A DNA stretch of 64,000 nucleotides from CADEDH01 sp963732695 (GTDB taxonomy: Bacteria > Actinomycetota > Acidimicrobiia > Acidimicrobiales > SZUA-35). Shown here piece after piece: positions 17,728-25,911 of the stretch. Where the stretch lies: contig CAVTAP010000025.1 in NCBI GenBank assembly GCA_963732695.1, forward strand, positions 62,001 to 126,000, in the 5' to 3' direction. Both the position numbers and the translations under genes were made by a program. The first letter of the stretch is position 1, and the number at the start of each line of letters is the position of its first letter. The notes below the pieces were generated by a model. That model was not told where the DNA came from and did not search any database. It saw only the letters and a list, made by a program, of their open reading frames with translations.

Positions 17728-19308
17728 ATGGGAGGGTCGACGGACCGGGGTCGCCCCGGGCGGATCGTCGGTGTGGCCGCTTGTCTGTTGCTGCTGGCGG
17801 CGGCCTGCGGGGGCGGCGACACGAGCGAAGGCAGTGCCGACACAACCAGCGCCGAGACAGCCGGCGACACCGCTCCGGCTTCCCTCGGCAGCGACGCCGG
17901 GTCCACCTCGAGCGACCCACCTACCACGGTGGCTGGCGCCAACGCCGAGACCATCGACGACCTGGAGGCCCGGTGGGCCGAACGCCGGGCGGCGGTGGTG
18001 GCGTCGCTGTCGGCCGACCCGTACGGGATCGACGAGAAGAACGTCCTGTTCGGGCCGTCGCAGCTGTCGGTGGATCTGACGAAGTGCCAGGCCGGCTGGA
18101 GCGACGTGACCGGTCTCACCGACACCACGATCACGATCGGCCTCGTCCTGCCCCAGAGCGGCGATCAGGCCGCCTACAACGACTTGTGGCTGGGAATGAA
18201 GGTGTACTTCGACTGGGTCAACACCCACGGTGGGATCGCCGGCCGCACCATCCAGCTCGTGACCCGGGACGACGGCTACGACCCGGCCACCACGCCCACC
18301 GTCCTGGCCGACATGCTCGCCACCGACAACCCGTTCTACGTCACGACGGTGGGCACGCCGGGCAGTCTGGCCGTGTACGACCAGCTCAACAAGGGATGTG
18401 TCCCTCAGCCGTTCGCCGCCACCAGTCATCCCGCCCTGGCCGATCCGGTCGCCCATCCGTGGAGCACCGGCCTGCAGATGTCGTACCCCACCGAGGCCGT
18501 GCTGTGGGGCAACTGGTTGAAGCAGAACCTGGCGGGCAAGGGGCCGGTCACGGTGGGCGCCCTGGTGATCGACAACGACTTCGGTCAGATCTACGCCGAT
18601 GCCTTCCAGCAGTGGGCCGACGCCAACCCCGATGTGGTCTCCGAGGTCAAGGTGGTGAAGCACGCACCGTCGGTCACCTCGGTGGCCAAGGAGATGGCGC
18701 AGCTGGCCGAGGGCCAGCCCCAGGTGTTGCTGGCCATGACCACGGGGCCGGCCTGCACCTCGGCCATGCAGGAGGCGGCGAACACCGGGATCGACGCCAC
18801 CGCCGTGGTGCGGTTCCTGCCGTCGGGCTGCACCGGGGCCGACGCCTACATGAACCCGGCCGGCCCGGCGGCCGACGGCTTCTACGCCGTGGGGCCCGGT
18901 GTGGTGTCGCTCAACGATCCGGCCCACACCGACGACACCTTCGTCCGTTTCGCCGTGGAGCAGCTCGGGACGGCCGACCTCGATCCCACCCGCGAGCTCC
19001 TGGGCGTGGGCTTCGGCCAGTACGGCTGGGCCCACGTGGAGATCCTCCGGATCGCCGCCGCGCTGCCCGGTGGTCTCACCCGGTCCAACGTGCTGCTGGC
19101 GCTGCGGGGTGCCGACCTGGTGCATCCCATGCTCGACCGCGGGGTCCGGTTCACCACCAGCGGCACGGCCGACGCCTACTTCGTGGAGGGAGCGGCCTAC
19201 AACCGCTACGACACCAAGGTGAAGGGCTGGTATCCCCAGGGGGCGGCGATCGACCTCAACGGGTCGTCGCCGGCGTGCGAATGGGTGCGGGGAATCTGTC
19301 AGCGCTGA
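17728..19308 (+). CDS. Liv-type substrate-binding lipoprotein 4
   Basis: A 526-residue intact binding lipoprotein. The signal peptide VGVAACLLLLAAAC puts the lipid on Cys27; a Thr/Ser/Asp/Ala linker, then the diverged module (FGPSQLSVDLTKCQAGW) and a LivJ-like fold starting ITIGLVLPQSGDQAAYND. The C-terminus closes with CEWVRGICQR, which keeps the CxW...C motif. It is the most diverged member of the set in this window and is not frameshifted. The start ATG is supported by the leaderless -10 seven nt upstream; an upstream in-frame extension would hide the signal peptide. The amidase gene follows after 48 nt. Confidence 0.85.
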   Translation: MGGSTDRGRPGRIVGVAACLLLLAAACGGGDTSEGSADTTSAETAGDTAPASLGSDAGSTSSDPPTTVAGANAETIDDLEARWAERRAAVVASLSADPYGIDEKNVLFGPSQLSVDLTKCQAGWSDVTGLTDTTITIGLVLPQSGDQAAYNDLWLGMKVYFDWVNTHGGIAGRTIQLVTRDDGYDPATTPTVLADMLATDNPFYVTTVGTPGSLAVYDQLNKGCVPQPFAATSHPALADPVAHPWSTGLQMSYPTEAVLWGNWLKQNLAGKGPVTVGALVIDNDFGQIYADAFQQWADANPDVVSEVKVVKHAPSVTSVAKEMAQLAEGQPQVLLAMTTGPACTSAMQEAANTGIDATAVVRFLPSGCTGADAYMNPAGPAADGFYAVGPGVVSLNDPAHTDDTFVRFAVEQLGTADLDPTRELLGVGFGQYGWAHVEILRIAAALPGGLTRSNVLLALRGADLVHPMLDRGVRFTTSGTADAYFVEGAAYNRYDTKVKGWYPQGAAIDLNGSSPACEWVRGICQR

Positions 19309-19356
19309 TAGTGTCGCAGCCGTTGTCCATCGAGCGGGCAGGAGAGTACGGCTGAC

Positions 19357-20136
19357 GTGGGCGTGTATCTGGAGGACCATCCGCCGGCCCGGCAGCAGTT
19401 CCTGAATCCCCGTCGGGCTGCCGTCACCGGTGCCATCGTCGTCCACACGGCCGAGAACGTGGCGGTGCTCGACGGCGCCGACACCAGCGCCGAGGACGTC
19501 GCCCGCTTCATCGCCACCCGGAGCGACGCCGGCAGCTACCACTCGGTGGTCGACTCCGATTCGATCGTGCGGGTGGGGCGCTACGAGTGGGAGATGTTCC
19601 ACGAGGGCACCGGCGGCAATCGCTGGTCGCTCGGGCTGTCGTTCGCCTGCCGGGCCGTGCAGTGGCCGGTGCTGCCCGAGCGCTGGTTCAGCGGTGCGGT
19701 CCGCAACGGTGCCATCGAAGCGGCCGACATGGCCCGCTTCGTGGAGGCGTCGGTGGGGGTGACGGTGCCGGCCCGCCGGATCTCGGCTGCCGAGTACCGC
19801 TCGGGGGCGGCGGGGTTCATCGGCCACGCCGAGCTCGACCCCACCCGCCGCAGTGATCCCGGGGCCGGGTTCCCCTGGGACGAGTTCCTGGGGCTGTTCC
19901 AGCAGGAGCTGGGCCCCGTTGCCGGTCCGCCTATCACGGAGACATCGATGCTCTACCACCAAGCCATGGCCGATATCGACGAGCTGTACAAGGCCTACCG
20001 CGGTACCGGCCCGAGCATCGCCGAGCGCCGGGCCTGGGGTCGGGACCTGGCGGTGAAGATGTTCGTCCGCAACGAGGACGCCCGGGCCACCCTGGTCTAC
20101 ATCGAGTTCGCCCTTCGGCGCGAGGCCGGCGGCTGA
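19357..20136 (+). CDS. N-acetylmuramoyl-L-alanine amidase-like (Amidase_2/PGRP fold)
   Basis: A 259-residue protein with an Amidase_2/PGRP-like zinc domain across residues 20-185. Likely zinc ligands are H30 (AIVVHTAEN), H157 (FIGHAELDP) and D167 (RRSDPG), and GSYHSVVD supplies the conserved Tyr-His pair. The closing FPWDEFL is typical of phage and actinobacterial amidases. No signal peptide is visible, so it may be a phage-derived lysin, a cytoplasmic enzyme or a protein exported without a classical signal. GTG 19357 has GGAGAG 10 nt upstream. The C-terminal 70 residues have no recognised domain. It overlaps nothing but ends 2 nt from the convergent gene. Confidence 0.75.
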   Translation: MGVYLEDHPPARQQFLNPRRAAVTGAIVVHTAENVAVLDGADTSAEDVARFIATRSDAGSYHSVVDSDSIVRVGRYEWEMFHEGTGGNRWSLGLSFACRAVQWPVLPERWFSGAVRNGAIEAADMARFVEASVGVTVPARRISAAEYRSGAAGFIGHAELDPTRRSDPGAGFPWDEFLGLFQQELGPVAGPPITETSMLYHQAMADIDELYKAYRGTGPSIAERRAWGRDLAVKMFVRNEDARATLVYIEFALRREAGG

Positions 20137-20138
20137 TC

Positions 20139-21143
20139 TCAGCCCAGGGTGATCCCGAGGCGGGTCGCCTCGTCGGGGCAGAAGGTGATGACGGCGGCGT
20201 CGATGACCTTGTTCAGCGACGCCGGATCCAGGCTCGACTGGGTCTCGGAGATGGCCTGCTCCCGGAACACGTTGAACTCGTCGCCGTTGTCGGACGACTT
20301 GGCGAACACGCAGAACGAGGCGGCGAAGCTCTGGATCTCGGTGTCGGTCAGCTTGTCGCTGGTGAGGCCCTGCTGCACGAGAAGGGCCCGGAAGCCGCCC
20401 ACGAGGGCGGCGTCGCCTTCGACCAGCGTGCTCGACGCCGCCGGGTCGGTCGGGGCGACGGTGGTGGTGGCGGCAGGATCGGCCACCGAGGCCGGAACGC
20501 TGGCCGGCGGGAGGGTGGCGGCGGTCGATACGGTGGCGCCGGCCACGGTGGTGGAGCTGCCGTTGGTGTCGGTGGCGGTGGTGTCGTCGCCGCCTCGCAG
20601 CAGGAAGGCGCTGACGGCGATGGCGACCACGGCCAGCACGGCGGCCACACCGATCACGAGCTTCTTGGGCCCCAGCCCGCCCTCGCCGGCCGGACCGGCG
20701 ACGGCGCTCGGGACGCCGTACTGGTAGGGGTCGCCATCGCCGCCGGGATCAGGCCCACCGGGCCCGGGCGGCCCGGACGGGCCCGGTGGTGGGAGCTGGG
20801 AGGCGGGGCCCGGCGGTGGCAGGTGGCCCGGGTCGTCGAAGTAGCTGGGGGTGGCCGAGCCGGCGGTGGCGGCGACGGCGGCCGTGGCCGGCGTGAACAG
20901 TTCGGTGTCGTGGGCCCCGTAGGACACGTGCTCCTGGTGGCCGTGCGCCTCGAGTTCGTGCTCCGGGTACTGGCTGGTGTGGTCGAGCGGTGCCGTGCGC
21001 TCGAACCGGGACGGCGCCGCCGCCGGTGGGGGATTGGGGCCCGTGTTCGGCGCCCACCACCGGCCGTCGGAGGCGTGGTACCACCCGTCCGGTGGTGGCC
21101 ACGGGTACGACTTGCCGTCCCAACCGATGTAGGTGTCGCTCAT
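20139..21143 (-). CDS. One-TM actinobacterial protein with DUF2510-like N-terminus and DUF732-like C-terminus
   Basis: A 334-residue protein. The N-terminus DGWYHASDGRWWAP resembles the DUF2510 tryptophan-rich motif of actinobacterial membrane proteins; a Pro/Gly-rich region follows, then one TM segment (KKLVIGVAAVLAVVAIAVSAFLL, near residue 190) and a Thr/Ala/Pro linker outside. The last 90 residues, with two Cys (FAASFCVFAK and VITFCPDEATRL), resemble DUF732-type exported domains. I chose ATG 21143 (MSDTYIGWDG) over the start 8 codons upstream because it begins with the conserved motif. Function unknown; likely a cell-envelope protein. Confidence 0.7.
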   Translation of the reverse strand: MSDTYIGWDGKSYPWPPPDGWYHASDGRWWAPNTGPNPPPAAAPSRFERTAPLDHTSQYPEHELEAHGHQEHVSYGAHDTELFTPATAAVAATAGSATPSYFDDPGHLPPPGPASQLPPPGPSGPPGPGGPDPGGDGDPYQYGVPSAVAGPAGEGGLGPKKLVIGVAAVLAVVAIAVSAFLLRGGDDTTATDTNGSSTTVAGATVSTAATLPPASVPASVADPAATTTVAPTDPAASSTLVEGDAALVGGFRALLVQQGLTSDKLTDTEIQSFAASFCVFAKSSDNGDEFNVFREQAISETQSSLDPASLNKVIDAAVITFCPDEATRLGITLG

Positions 21144-21294
21144 TGGCACCCAGCCTCGCACAATCACCGCCCAGGTCGCGGGCGCTCACCGGCGACAGCC
21201 TAGTGAGCCTGGACCGTGCCTCGCAGGCGGGAACCGGAGATGGGTCAATCCGGCGCTGGAACGGCCCGGAAGGAGGTAAGGTGTGGCCACTCCG

Positions 21295-21368
21295 GCGCGG
21301 ATGCCCGAGTGGTCCAAGGGAGCGGCCTGCAAAGCCGTGACTCGCGGGTTCGAATCCCGCTCCGCGCT
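21295..21368 (+). tRNA. tRNA-Cys (GCA)
   Basis: A cloverleaf of 74 nt: acceptor GCGCGGA pairs with TCCGCGC, the anticodon loop is CTGCAAA with anticodon GCA, and the T arm is GCGGG-TTCGAAT-CCCGC. The discriminator base is T, as expected for tRNA-Cys. CCA is not encoded. A TAAGGT at 21277-21282 is a possible -10. Confidence 0.95.
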
Positions 21369-21409
21369 CACCACGGTCGGCTACACCAGCTGCTAGCCTG
21401 ATCCGTCCC

Positions 21410-21483
21410 GGGCCATTAGCTCAGTTGGCTAGAGCGCCTCCATGACGCGGAGGAGGTCGGGGGTTCGATTCCCTCATGGCCCA
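21410..21483 (+). tRNA. tRNA-Val (GAC)
   Basis: A 74-nt cloverleaf: acceptor GGGCCAT pairs with ATGGCCC, the anticodon stem CCTCC/GGAGG encloses loop ATGACGC with anticodon GAC, and the T loop is TTCGATT. The discriminator is A and CCA is not encoded. An integrase remnant starts 42 nt downstream, so this gene is a likely former integration site. Confidence 0.95.
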
Positions 21484-21523
21484 CCCGGTAGAACCACAGG
21501 TCACTGGCCCACTGGGACCCTAT

Positions 21524-21539
21524 GGTTAGGGGGCTAACC
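21524..21539. terminator. Small hairpin between tRNA-Val and the integrase remnant
   Basis: GGTTAG (21524-21529) and CTAACC (21534-21539) form a perfect 6-bp stem with a GGGG loop overlapping the integrase stop codon. It could terminate the tRNA transcript or be part of an old attachment region. Confidence 0.35.
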
Positions 21540-21921
21540 GGTCACCGGGACCCAAAGTGGGACCCAACGGCCGCTCGTTCAGGCCGCTGAGCTGTGCCGA
21601 GCCCAGCTCCGACACCCGAGTCAGCCGGTGCCGGTAGATCTGCTCGATCATCCGCTCCGAGGTTCCGGCCCAGTCCGCCACCCGCCAGGCGGCGCTCCCG
21701 GCGTCGAGCTGGAGCGTGATCGCCGTATGCCGCAGCTGGTAGGGAACGATCCGCTGAACGCCGGCATCCTCGCAAGCGGCGCTCAGCATGCGGGTCAGGT
21801 CGTCAACCGGGATCGTCCTCAACGACCGCCTGGCCTTCGGCTTCAGAAGCGGCAGCCGAGCGCTCCGCCAGAGCCGCCGGAACTCTCGTAGTCGAGGGTC
21901 CGTCGCAGGCTGGAGCTTGAC
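21526..21921 (-). pseudogene. Tyrosine recombinase (integrase) C-terminal remnant
   Basis: About 131 codons of the catalytic domain of a phage-type tyrosine integrase. Recognisable parts are the beta-hairpin with the catalytic-type Lys (LLKPKARRSLRTIPVDD), the box II region VPYQLRHTAITLQLDAG and the terminal Tyr segment MIEQIYRHRL. The N-terminal DNA-binding half and box I Arg are missing: the frame is closed by a TGA at 21924-21922. His of the HxxR motif is Tyr here and the GHS-like motif is AGTS, so it is unlikely to be active. Its position 42 nt from tRNA-Val marks a decayed integration event. A TTG at 21822 is the only internal start. Confidence 0.75.
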
Positions 21922-22073
21922 TCACCGTCGTCATCATCACCCACCAGTTCATACGGAATATTGGCGAGCGATCAGCCTGCGGTCGTCGACTCATCGGCCT
22001 ACTCGCGGAGCAGGTCAGTGTCTCCGGTCCCCCGCCGGTGGGGTCGTGGACGACTTCGCTCCGACCGATTGGG

Positions 22074-23265
22074 TCAGGGGCGGCCTTTCCAGCCCAGCAA
22101 GACGAACGTGGAGTCGTCGGCGAGCGTGTCCTGGCGGTACTCGAGCACGTCCCGGGTGAGGTGGCGGACGGTCTCTTCCGGTCGTAGGTCATTCGAGAGG
22201 TGTCGGCTGGCCAGGTCTGCCAAGCCGTTACGGCCGAGTTCGCGGCCCTCTGCGTTGCGGACCTCGATGGCGCCATCGGTGAAGAACAGCACGCCATCTC
22301 CCGGCTCGAGGGTCTCGGTCGCAACGGTCGGCGTCTGCCTCGCCGAGCCGGACAGGGGCCGCCCAAGCCCCCACGGTAGGGTCGGCGGACATGACATCGT
22401 CCTAGCTCCTGTTCCGCTACGGAGCAGGAGTGGGGCAGGATGGCCTGCGTTGGTCCAATGCAGCGTGCCGGTCGACAGCTCCAGACGCGCGAGTTGTCCC
22501 GTTACGAACGACAGGTCGGCCGAGTGCTCGCTAATCGCGTCGTCCAGCGTCTCGTGGATCTCGGTGAGGTTCCGGCCCTCTCGACGCTGGTGGCGATAGG
22601 CGCCCACGACCAGCCCGGCGAGTAGCGCAGACTCAACGGAATGGCCGACGGGATCGAACAGCGCGACGTCGGCTGTCGCCCCGTTGATGGCGTAATCGAA
22701 GCAGTCGCCACCAACGTCGTAGGCCGGTTCGATCAACCCCGCAATGTCAATCGCCGGGGACTTCAGGACCAAAGGTGGCAGCAGGTCCCATTGCATACTT
22801 GCGCTCAAGGTCAGCGACCGGCGTCGCCGGTGCAGGCTGTAGAGGTCGGTCGACCGGTTGTGCACGGCAATCAGATAGCCGGCGAGCAGACCAAGGTCCG
22901 CGCATGCCTCCAACAGAGCCGGCGACGCGTCGGTGACGGTCATGGCGAGCACACCAGTGCGATCCGAACCCTCCACGATCGGAACCCACACCCTCACCCC
23001 ATCGGCCCTCGATGCGGTGACAGTGTGCTGGTCCAGGAACGATCGCCCGGCCATGCTGCCGGCCACATCCTCGCTGCGGGGGACCTCGACATGGGCGGAC
23101 CGATCCGGCAACGGTTCGAGCGTCGCCTGCTCGAAGTCGACCAGGTAGAGCACGACATCGGTCGCACCCAACCTCACCGCTAGCCCACCAACAAGGTCCG
23201 GCAGCGCCGCGGGGTCGATGCCACGCGCCGGCGCGCATCGCTACCCCGAGGTCAATGCCGTCCAT
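22074..23265 (-). pseudogene. GAF plus SpoIIE-type PP2C serine phosphatase, one +1 frameshift
   Basis: A signalling phosphatase of the RsbU/SpoIIE class that would act on an anti-anti-sigma factor. An N-terminal GAF-like sensor (LGATDVVLYLVDFEQATLEP to GYLIAVHNRS) is followed by the PP2C domain: AYDVGGDCFDYA, ALFDPVGHSVESALLAG and GDGVLFFTDGAIEVRN carry the metal-binding Asp residues. The first 13 residues (MDGIDLGVAMRAG) are in another frame; removing one base in 23226-23234 (GCCGGCGCG) joins them to RGIDPAALPDLVGG and gives 396 residues. Without that correction the only start is GTG 23177. TAGCGT at 23280-23275 lies 9 nt before ATG 23265. Likely a sequencing insertion. Confidence 0.72.
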
Positions 23266-23274
23266 GACCGGGCA

Positions 23275-23280
23275 ACGCTA
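23275..23280 (-). promoter_or_regulatory. -10 element TAGCGT of the PP2C gene
   Basis: TAGCGT on the minus strand is 9 nt from ATG 23265, fitting the leaderless arrangement and supporting the longer form of the phosphatase. Confidence 0.45.
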
Positions 23281-23486
23281 CCACTGCTGACCTGCTGGGA
23301 GGCAGGGTTGGCGAACGAGTCGGCAGCCTCGGGGAGATCGCTGCCAGCAGGTTGGAGATGACGGAGCTGGCACAGCGGGGGTACCATCGCAGGTGCTTCG
23401 GTCATGACGGGCGGACCTGAATCTTGTGTTGATTGGGATCACGAGGTGCGTCCTTAACCTTCTCATTTGGGGTGCATGCGAAGCAC

Positions 23487-23492
23487 TATAAT
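23487..23492 (+). promoter_or_regulatory. Consensus TATAAT -10 of the SnoaL-like gene
   Basis: A perfect TATAAT, rare in this GC-rich sequence, lies 28 nt before GTG 23521, which has TAAGGAA as ribosome site. The -35 region is weak. The 255-nt gap 23266-23520 holds no other recognisable feature. Confidence 0.6.
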
Positions 23493-23520
23493 CGTCTCTC
23501 AGTGATTACCTAAGGAAGCC

Positions 23521-23880
23521 GTGTCCAGCGTCGAGGAAAACAAGCAGATTCTGCGCACATTCATTGAGTTGTTCAACTCCAGAGCCCCGGATTTTGCTTC
23601 GGTGATGAGCGATGACTTCGTTTGGCGCGGGATCGAGGGTGCAGTGTTCGAAGGCCGTAAGGCCTACGAGGAGGGGATCAAGCGGGTCCCGAGTGACATG
23701 CAGATCATGATTGACGACATAGTGGCTGAAGGTGACAGGGTGCTGGTTCGGTTGAGGATGGTGGGCACGAAAGTGAACAAGGTCCTGGGGCGTAGCACGA
23801 CTGACGGCCCGGTCTTCACCAACGACCTTTTCCGTATCCAGGATGGAAAGATCGCCGAGGAGTGGAGCGGGCATCGCTGA
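23521..23880 (+). CDS. SnoaL/NTF2-like small protein
   Basis: A 119-residue protein with the cone-shaped SnoaL/NTF2-like fold pattern: NKQILRTFIELFNSRAPDFASVMSDDFVWRG in the helical first half, FEGRKAYEEGIKR, then the strands VLVRLRMVGTK and FTNDLFRIQDGKIAEEWSGHR. This family includes ester cyclases, isomerases and dehydratases; the His-Arg at the end and conserved Asp suggest an enzyme, but the substrate is unknown. GTG start chosen for the AAGGAA 5 nt upstream. Lower GC than neighbours and the TATAAT promoter suggest it came with the adjacent dioxygenase genes from elsewhere. It precedes the dioxygenase beta subunit by 116 nt. Confidence 0.72.
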   Translation: MSSVEENKQILRTFIELFNSRAPDFASVMSDDFVWRGIEGAVFEGRKAYEEGIKRVPSDMQIMIDDIVAEGDRVLVRLRMVGTKVNKVLGRSTTDGPVFTNDLFRIQDGKIAEEWSGHR

Positions 23881-23984
23881 CCGTTGAGGCCGTCGCTTCG
23901 CAGCGGCGCCACGTGACGAGCGACGGGGCCCACGCCCCGGGGCCCGGGCCGTGGTGCCAGGGCGACACGACCCACACCGCGGGC

Positions 23985-23990
23985 TACTCT
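23985..23990 (+). promoter_or_regulatory. -10 element TACTCT, leaderless promoter of dioxygenase beta subunit
   Basis: TACTCT is 6 nt before GTG 23997, with no ribosome site. It suggests that the dioxygenase operon has its own leaderless promoter. Confidence 0.5.
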
Positions 23991-23996
23991 GCGCTG

Positions 23997-24521
23997 GTGC
24001 CTTCCTGTGTTGACGCCGGCTTGCACCACGAGCTGTCGCAGTTCCTGTTCTTTGAGGCGGAACTGCTCGACGACCTCCGGTTCGAGGAGTGGCTCGCGCT
24101 GTTTGCCGAGGAAGCACGGTATTGCATGCCGATCCGGACGAACCGTCTGCTCCGTGAGCGTGACCGTTCGCTGAGTACGCCCGGCGGGCTGTTCCTGTTC
24201 GACGACGACAAGGAGTCGTTGTCGTGGCGGGTCGCCCAGTTGGTCAGCGACCGTCATTGGGCCGAGGATCCGCCGAGCCGCACCCGGCACCTGGTGGCGA
24301 ACGTGCGGGCGTCGGAGGCGGACGACGGCGGGTTCGCGGTCCGTTCCAACTTCCTGTGTTATCGCAACCGTCTGGCCGACGAGGTTGATCTGTGGGCGGG
24401 TGAACGCCACGACCTGGTGCGTCGAGCGCCCTCGTCGGAGGCAGGTTGGGTGATCACCCAACGGACGGTGCTGTTGGACCAGAGCGTGGTGCTCTCGAAG
24501 AATCTGAGCGTCTTCCTATGA
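23997..24521 (+). CDS. Aromatic-ring-hydroxylating dioxygenase, beta subunit
   Basis: A 174-residue beta subunit of a Rieske-type oxygenase with the NTF2-like fold typical of this family: QFLFFEAELLDDLRFEEWLALFAEEARYCMPIR at the N-terminus, RVAQLVSDRHWAEDPPSRTRHLVANVRA in the middle, and LWAGERHDLVRR near the end. It has a structural role in the alpha3beta3 oxygenase. GTG 23997 is chosen from the leaderless -10 and from the family N-terminus; upstream residues are low complexity. Its stop overlaps the alpha-subunit ATG as ATGA, so the pair is coupled. Beta before alpha is the less common order. Confidence 0.82.
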   Translation: MPSCVDAGLHHELSQFLFFEAELLDDLRFEEWLALFAEEARYCMPIRTNRLLRERDRSLSTPGGLFLFDDDKESLSWRVAQLVSDRHWAEDPPSRTRHLVANVRASEADDGGFAVRSNFLCYRNRLADEVDLWAGERHDLVRRAPSSEAGWVITQRTVLLDQSVVLSKNLSVFL

Positions 24522-25852
24522 GCGTCTCCAGCGAGAACCTGTCCGCCATTGTCGACTGGTCCAGTGGGCTGATCAGTCCCGAGATCTTCTGGGATGAAGG
24601 CCTGTACCAGCTCGAAGCCGAGCGGGTGTTCCTGCGGTCTTGGTTGGTCCTCGCCCACGAGAGTCAGCTCCCGCAACCGCATGACTTCGTGGTCACCTAC
24701 ATGGGGGAAGATCCGATCCTGGTGTGCCGCCAGCCGGATGGCTCGATCCGGGCGATGGTCAACGCCTGCCGGCACCGGGGCATGACCGTGTGCCGGGCGG
24801 ATTGCGGTAACGCCCGGTCGTTCACCTGCACGTACCACGGCTGGAGCTACGACAGCTCGGGTCGGCTGATCAACGTTCCCGAGTTCGACGACAGCTACTA
24901 CGGCGAGTTGGACGTGAACCGCTGGGGGCTGATTCCCGTCCCCCGGGTCGAGTCGTACAAGGGCCTGGTCTTCGGTTGTCTCGATGCCGACGCGCCGTCG
25001 CTGGTCGAATACCTGGGCGATATGGCTTGGTATCTGGACTGCCTGCTCGATCGGCGGGAGGGCGGGACCGAGGCGATGGGCGGGGTGCACAAGATCCGCC
25101 AGGCTGGCAATTGGAAGCTGGCGGCTGACCAGTTCGTGGGCGACAACTACCACGCCGCCCTGACCCACTCGTCGGCCAGCCGGGCCTGGGCCGGGTCCCG
25201 TGACGTGACCAGGGCACCCTCCCGCCGGTCGATGCCGGAGGGCCGCCAGATCAGTTCTCGGCTCGGTCACGGCGTCGCCGGTTTCTATCTCGACGACAAA
25301 GCCACCGCCGGGCTAAGCCGGGCAAAGGGACGCGACGCTGAGGTGCTCAACCGCTACAACGAGTCGATCCTGCCGGAGGTGCGTAACCGGCTCGGAGCGG
25401 AACGGGCGGCTGGCCCGACGGTGACGGCGGCGTCGATCTTCCCTAACGGTTCGTATCTGGCCAACGTCTTCGGCACGTCGTCGATCGGCGTGTTTCACCC
25501 GAAGGGACCGCGGGCGTTCGACTGGTGGCGGATCGGCCTGGTCGACGCCGCCGCGCCGCCGGAGGTGAAGGCCGCCGCGGCGCGCATGATCCATGTGTGG
25601 CCGCTCGGCCTGGCCGACGCCGACGATGGAGAGAACTGGAGCGGCATCGCAACCAACCTGCGCAGCCCAACCCTGCGCCGCCACGCCTTCAACGTGCAGA
25701 TGGGCCTGGGCCACGAACGCACCGACGACCCCGTCTACCCAGGCACCGTTGGCCAGCGCTGGATCGGCGAGACCGGCCAGCGGGGCTTCTACCGCCGCTG
25801 GTTGGAACTCATGACCGTGTCCGAGGGCGACGCATGGCCCGCACCAACATGA
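24518..25852 (+). CDS. Aromatic-ring-hydroxylating dioxygenase, alpha subunit (Rieske)
   Basis: Catalytic subunit of 444 residues that would insert O2 into an aromatic ring using electrons from a separate ferredoxin/reductase. The Rieske 2Fe-2S ligands are C84-x-H86 and C104-x2-H107 (NACRHRGM, CTYHGWSY). The mononuclear iron site has H212 and H217 within DNYHAALTH, plus a carboxylate further on, and D209 bridges to the neighbouring subunit. The sequence around GFYRRWLELM is typical of the C-terminal helix. ATG 24518 overlaps the beta-subunit stop. No reductase or ferredoxin gene is adjacent; the 2Fe-2S protein at 33153 is of another type. The substrate cannot be assigned. Confidence 0.88.
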   Translation: MSVSSENLSAIVDWSSGLISPEIFWDEGLYQLEAERVFLRSWLVLAHESQLPQPHDFVVTYMGEDPILVCRQPDGSIRAMVNACRHRGMTVCRADCGNARSFTCTYHGWSYDSSGRLINVPEFDDSYYGELDVNRWGLIPVPRVESYKGLVFGCLDADAPSLVEYLGDMAWYLDCLLDRREGGTEAMGGVHKIRQAGNWKLAADQFVGDNYHAALTHSSASRAWAGSRDVTRAPSRRSMPEGRQISSRLGHGVAGFYLDDKATAGLSRAKGRDAEVLNRYNESILPEVRNRLGAERAAGPTVTAASIFPNGSYLANVFGTSSIGVFHPKGPRAFDWWRIGLVDAAAPPEVKAAAARMIHVWPLGLADADDGENWSGIATNLRSPTLRRHAFNVQMGLGHERTDDPVYPGTVGQRWIGETGQRGFYRRWLELMTVSEGDAWPAPT

Positions 25853-25911
25853 CCGACGGCGAGGCGGCCAATCGCCTGGCTGATCACCACCGGGCACGGC
25901 TGCCATCATGA
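25849..25911 (+). CDS. 20-codon micro-ORF coupled on both sides
   Basis: ATG 25849 overlaps the dioxygenase stop (ATGA) and its own TGA overlaps the ATG of the next gene (ATGA again). The peptide would be MTDGEAANRLADHHRARLPS. It may be a translational bridge that hands ribosomes from the dioxygenase to the dehydrogenase, or chance. No homologue is recognised. Confidence 0.35.
   Translation: MTDGEAANRLADHHRARLPS

Noticed and set aside
23278..23466. Short minus-strand frame in the gap before the SnoaL-like gene
   Set aside because: It is Arg/Pro-rich, without a ribosome site or family features.
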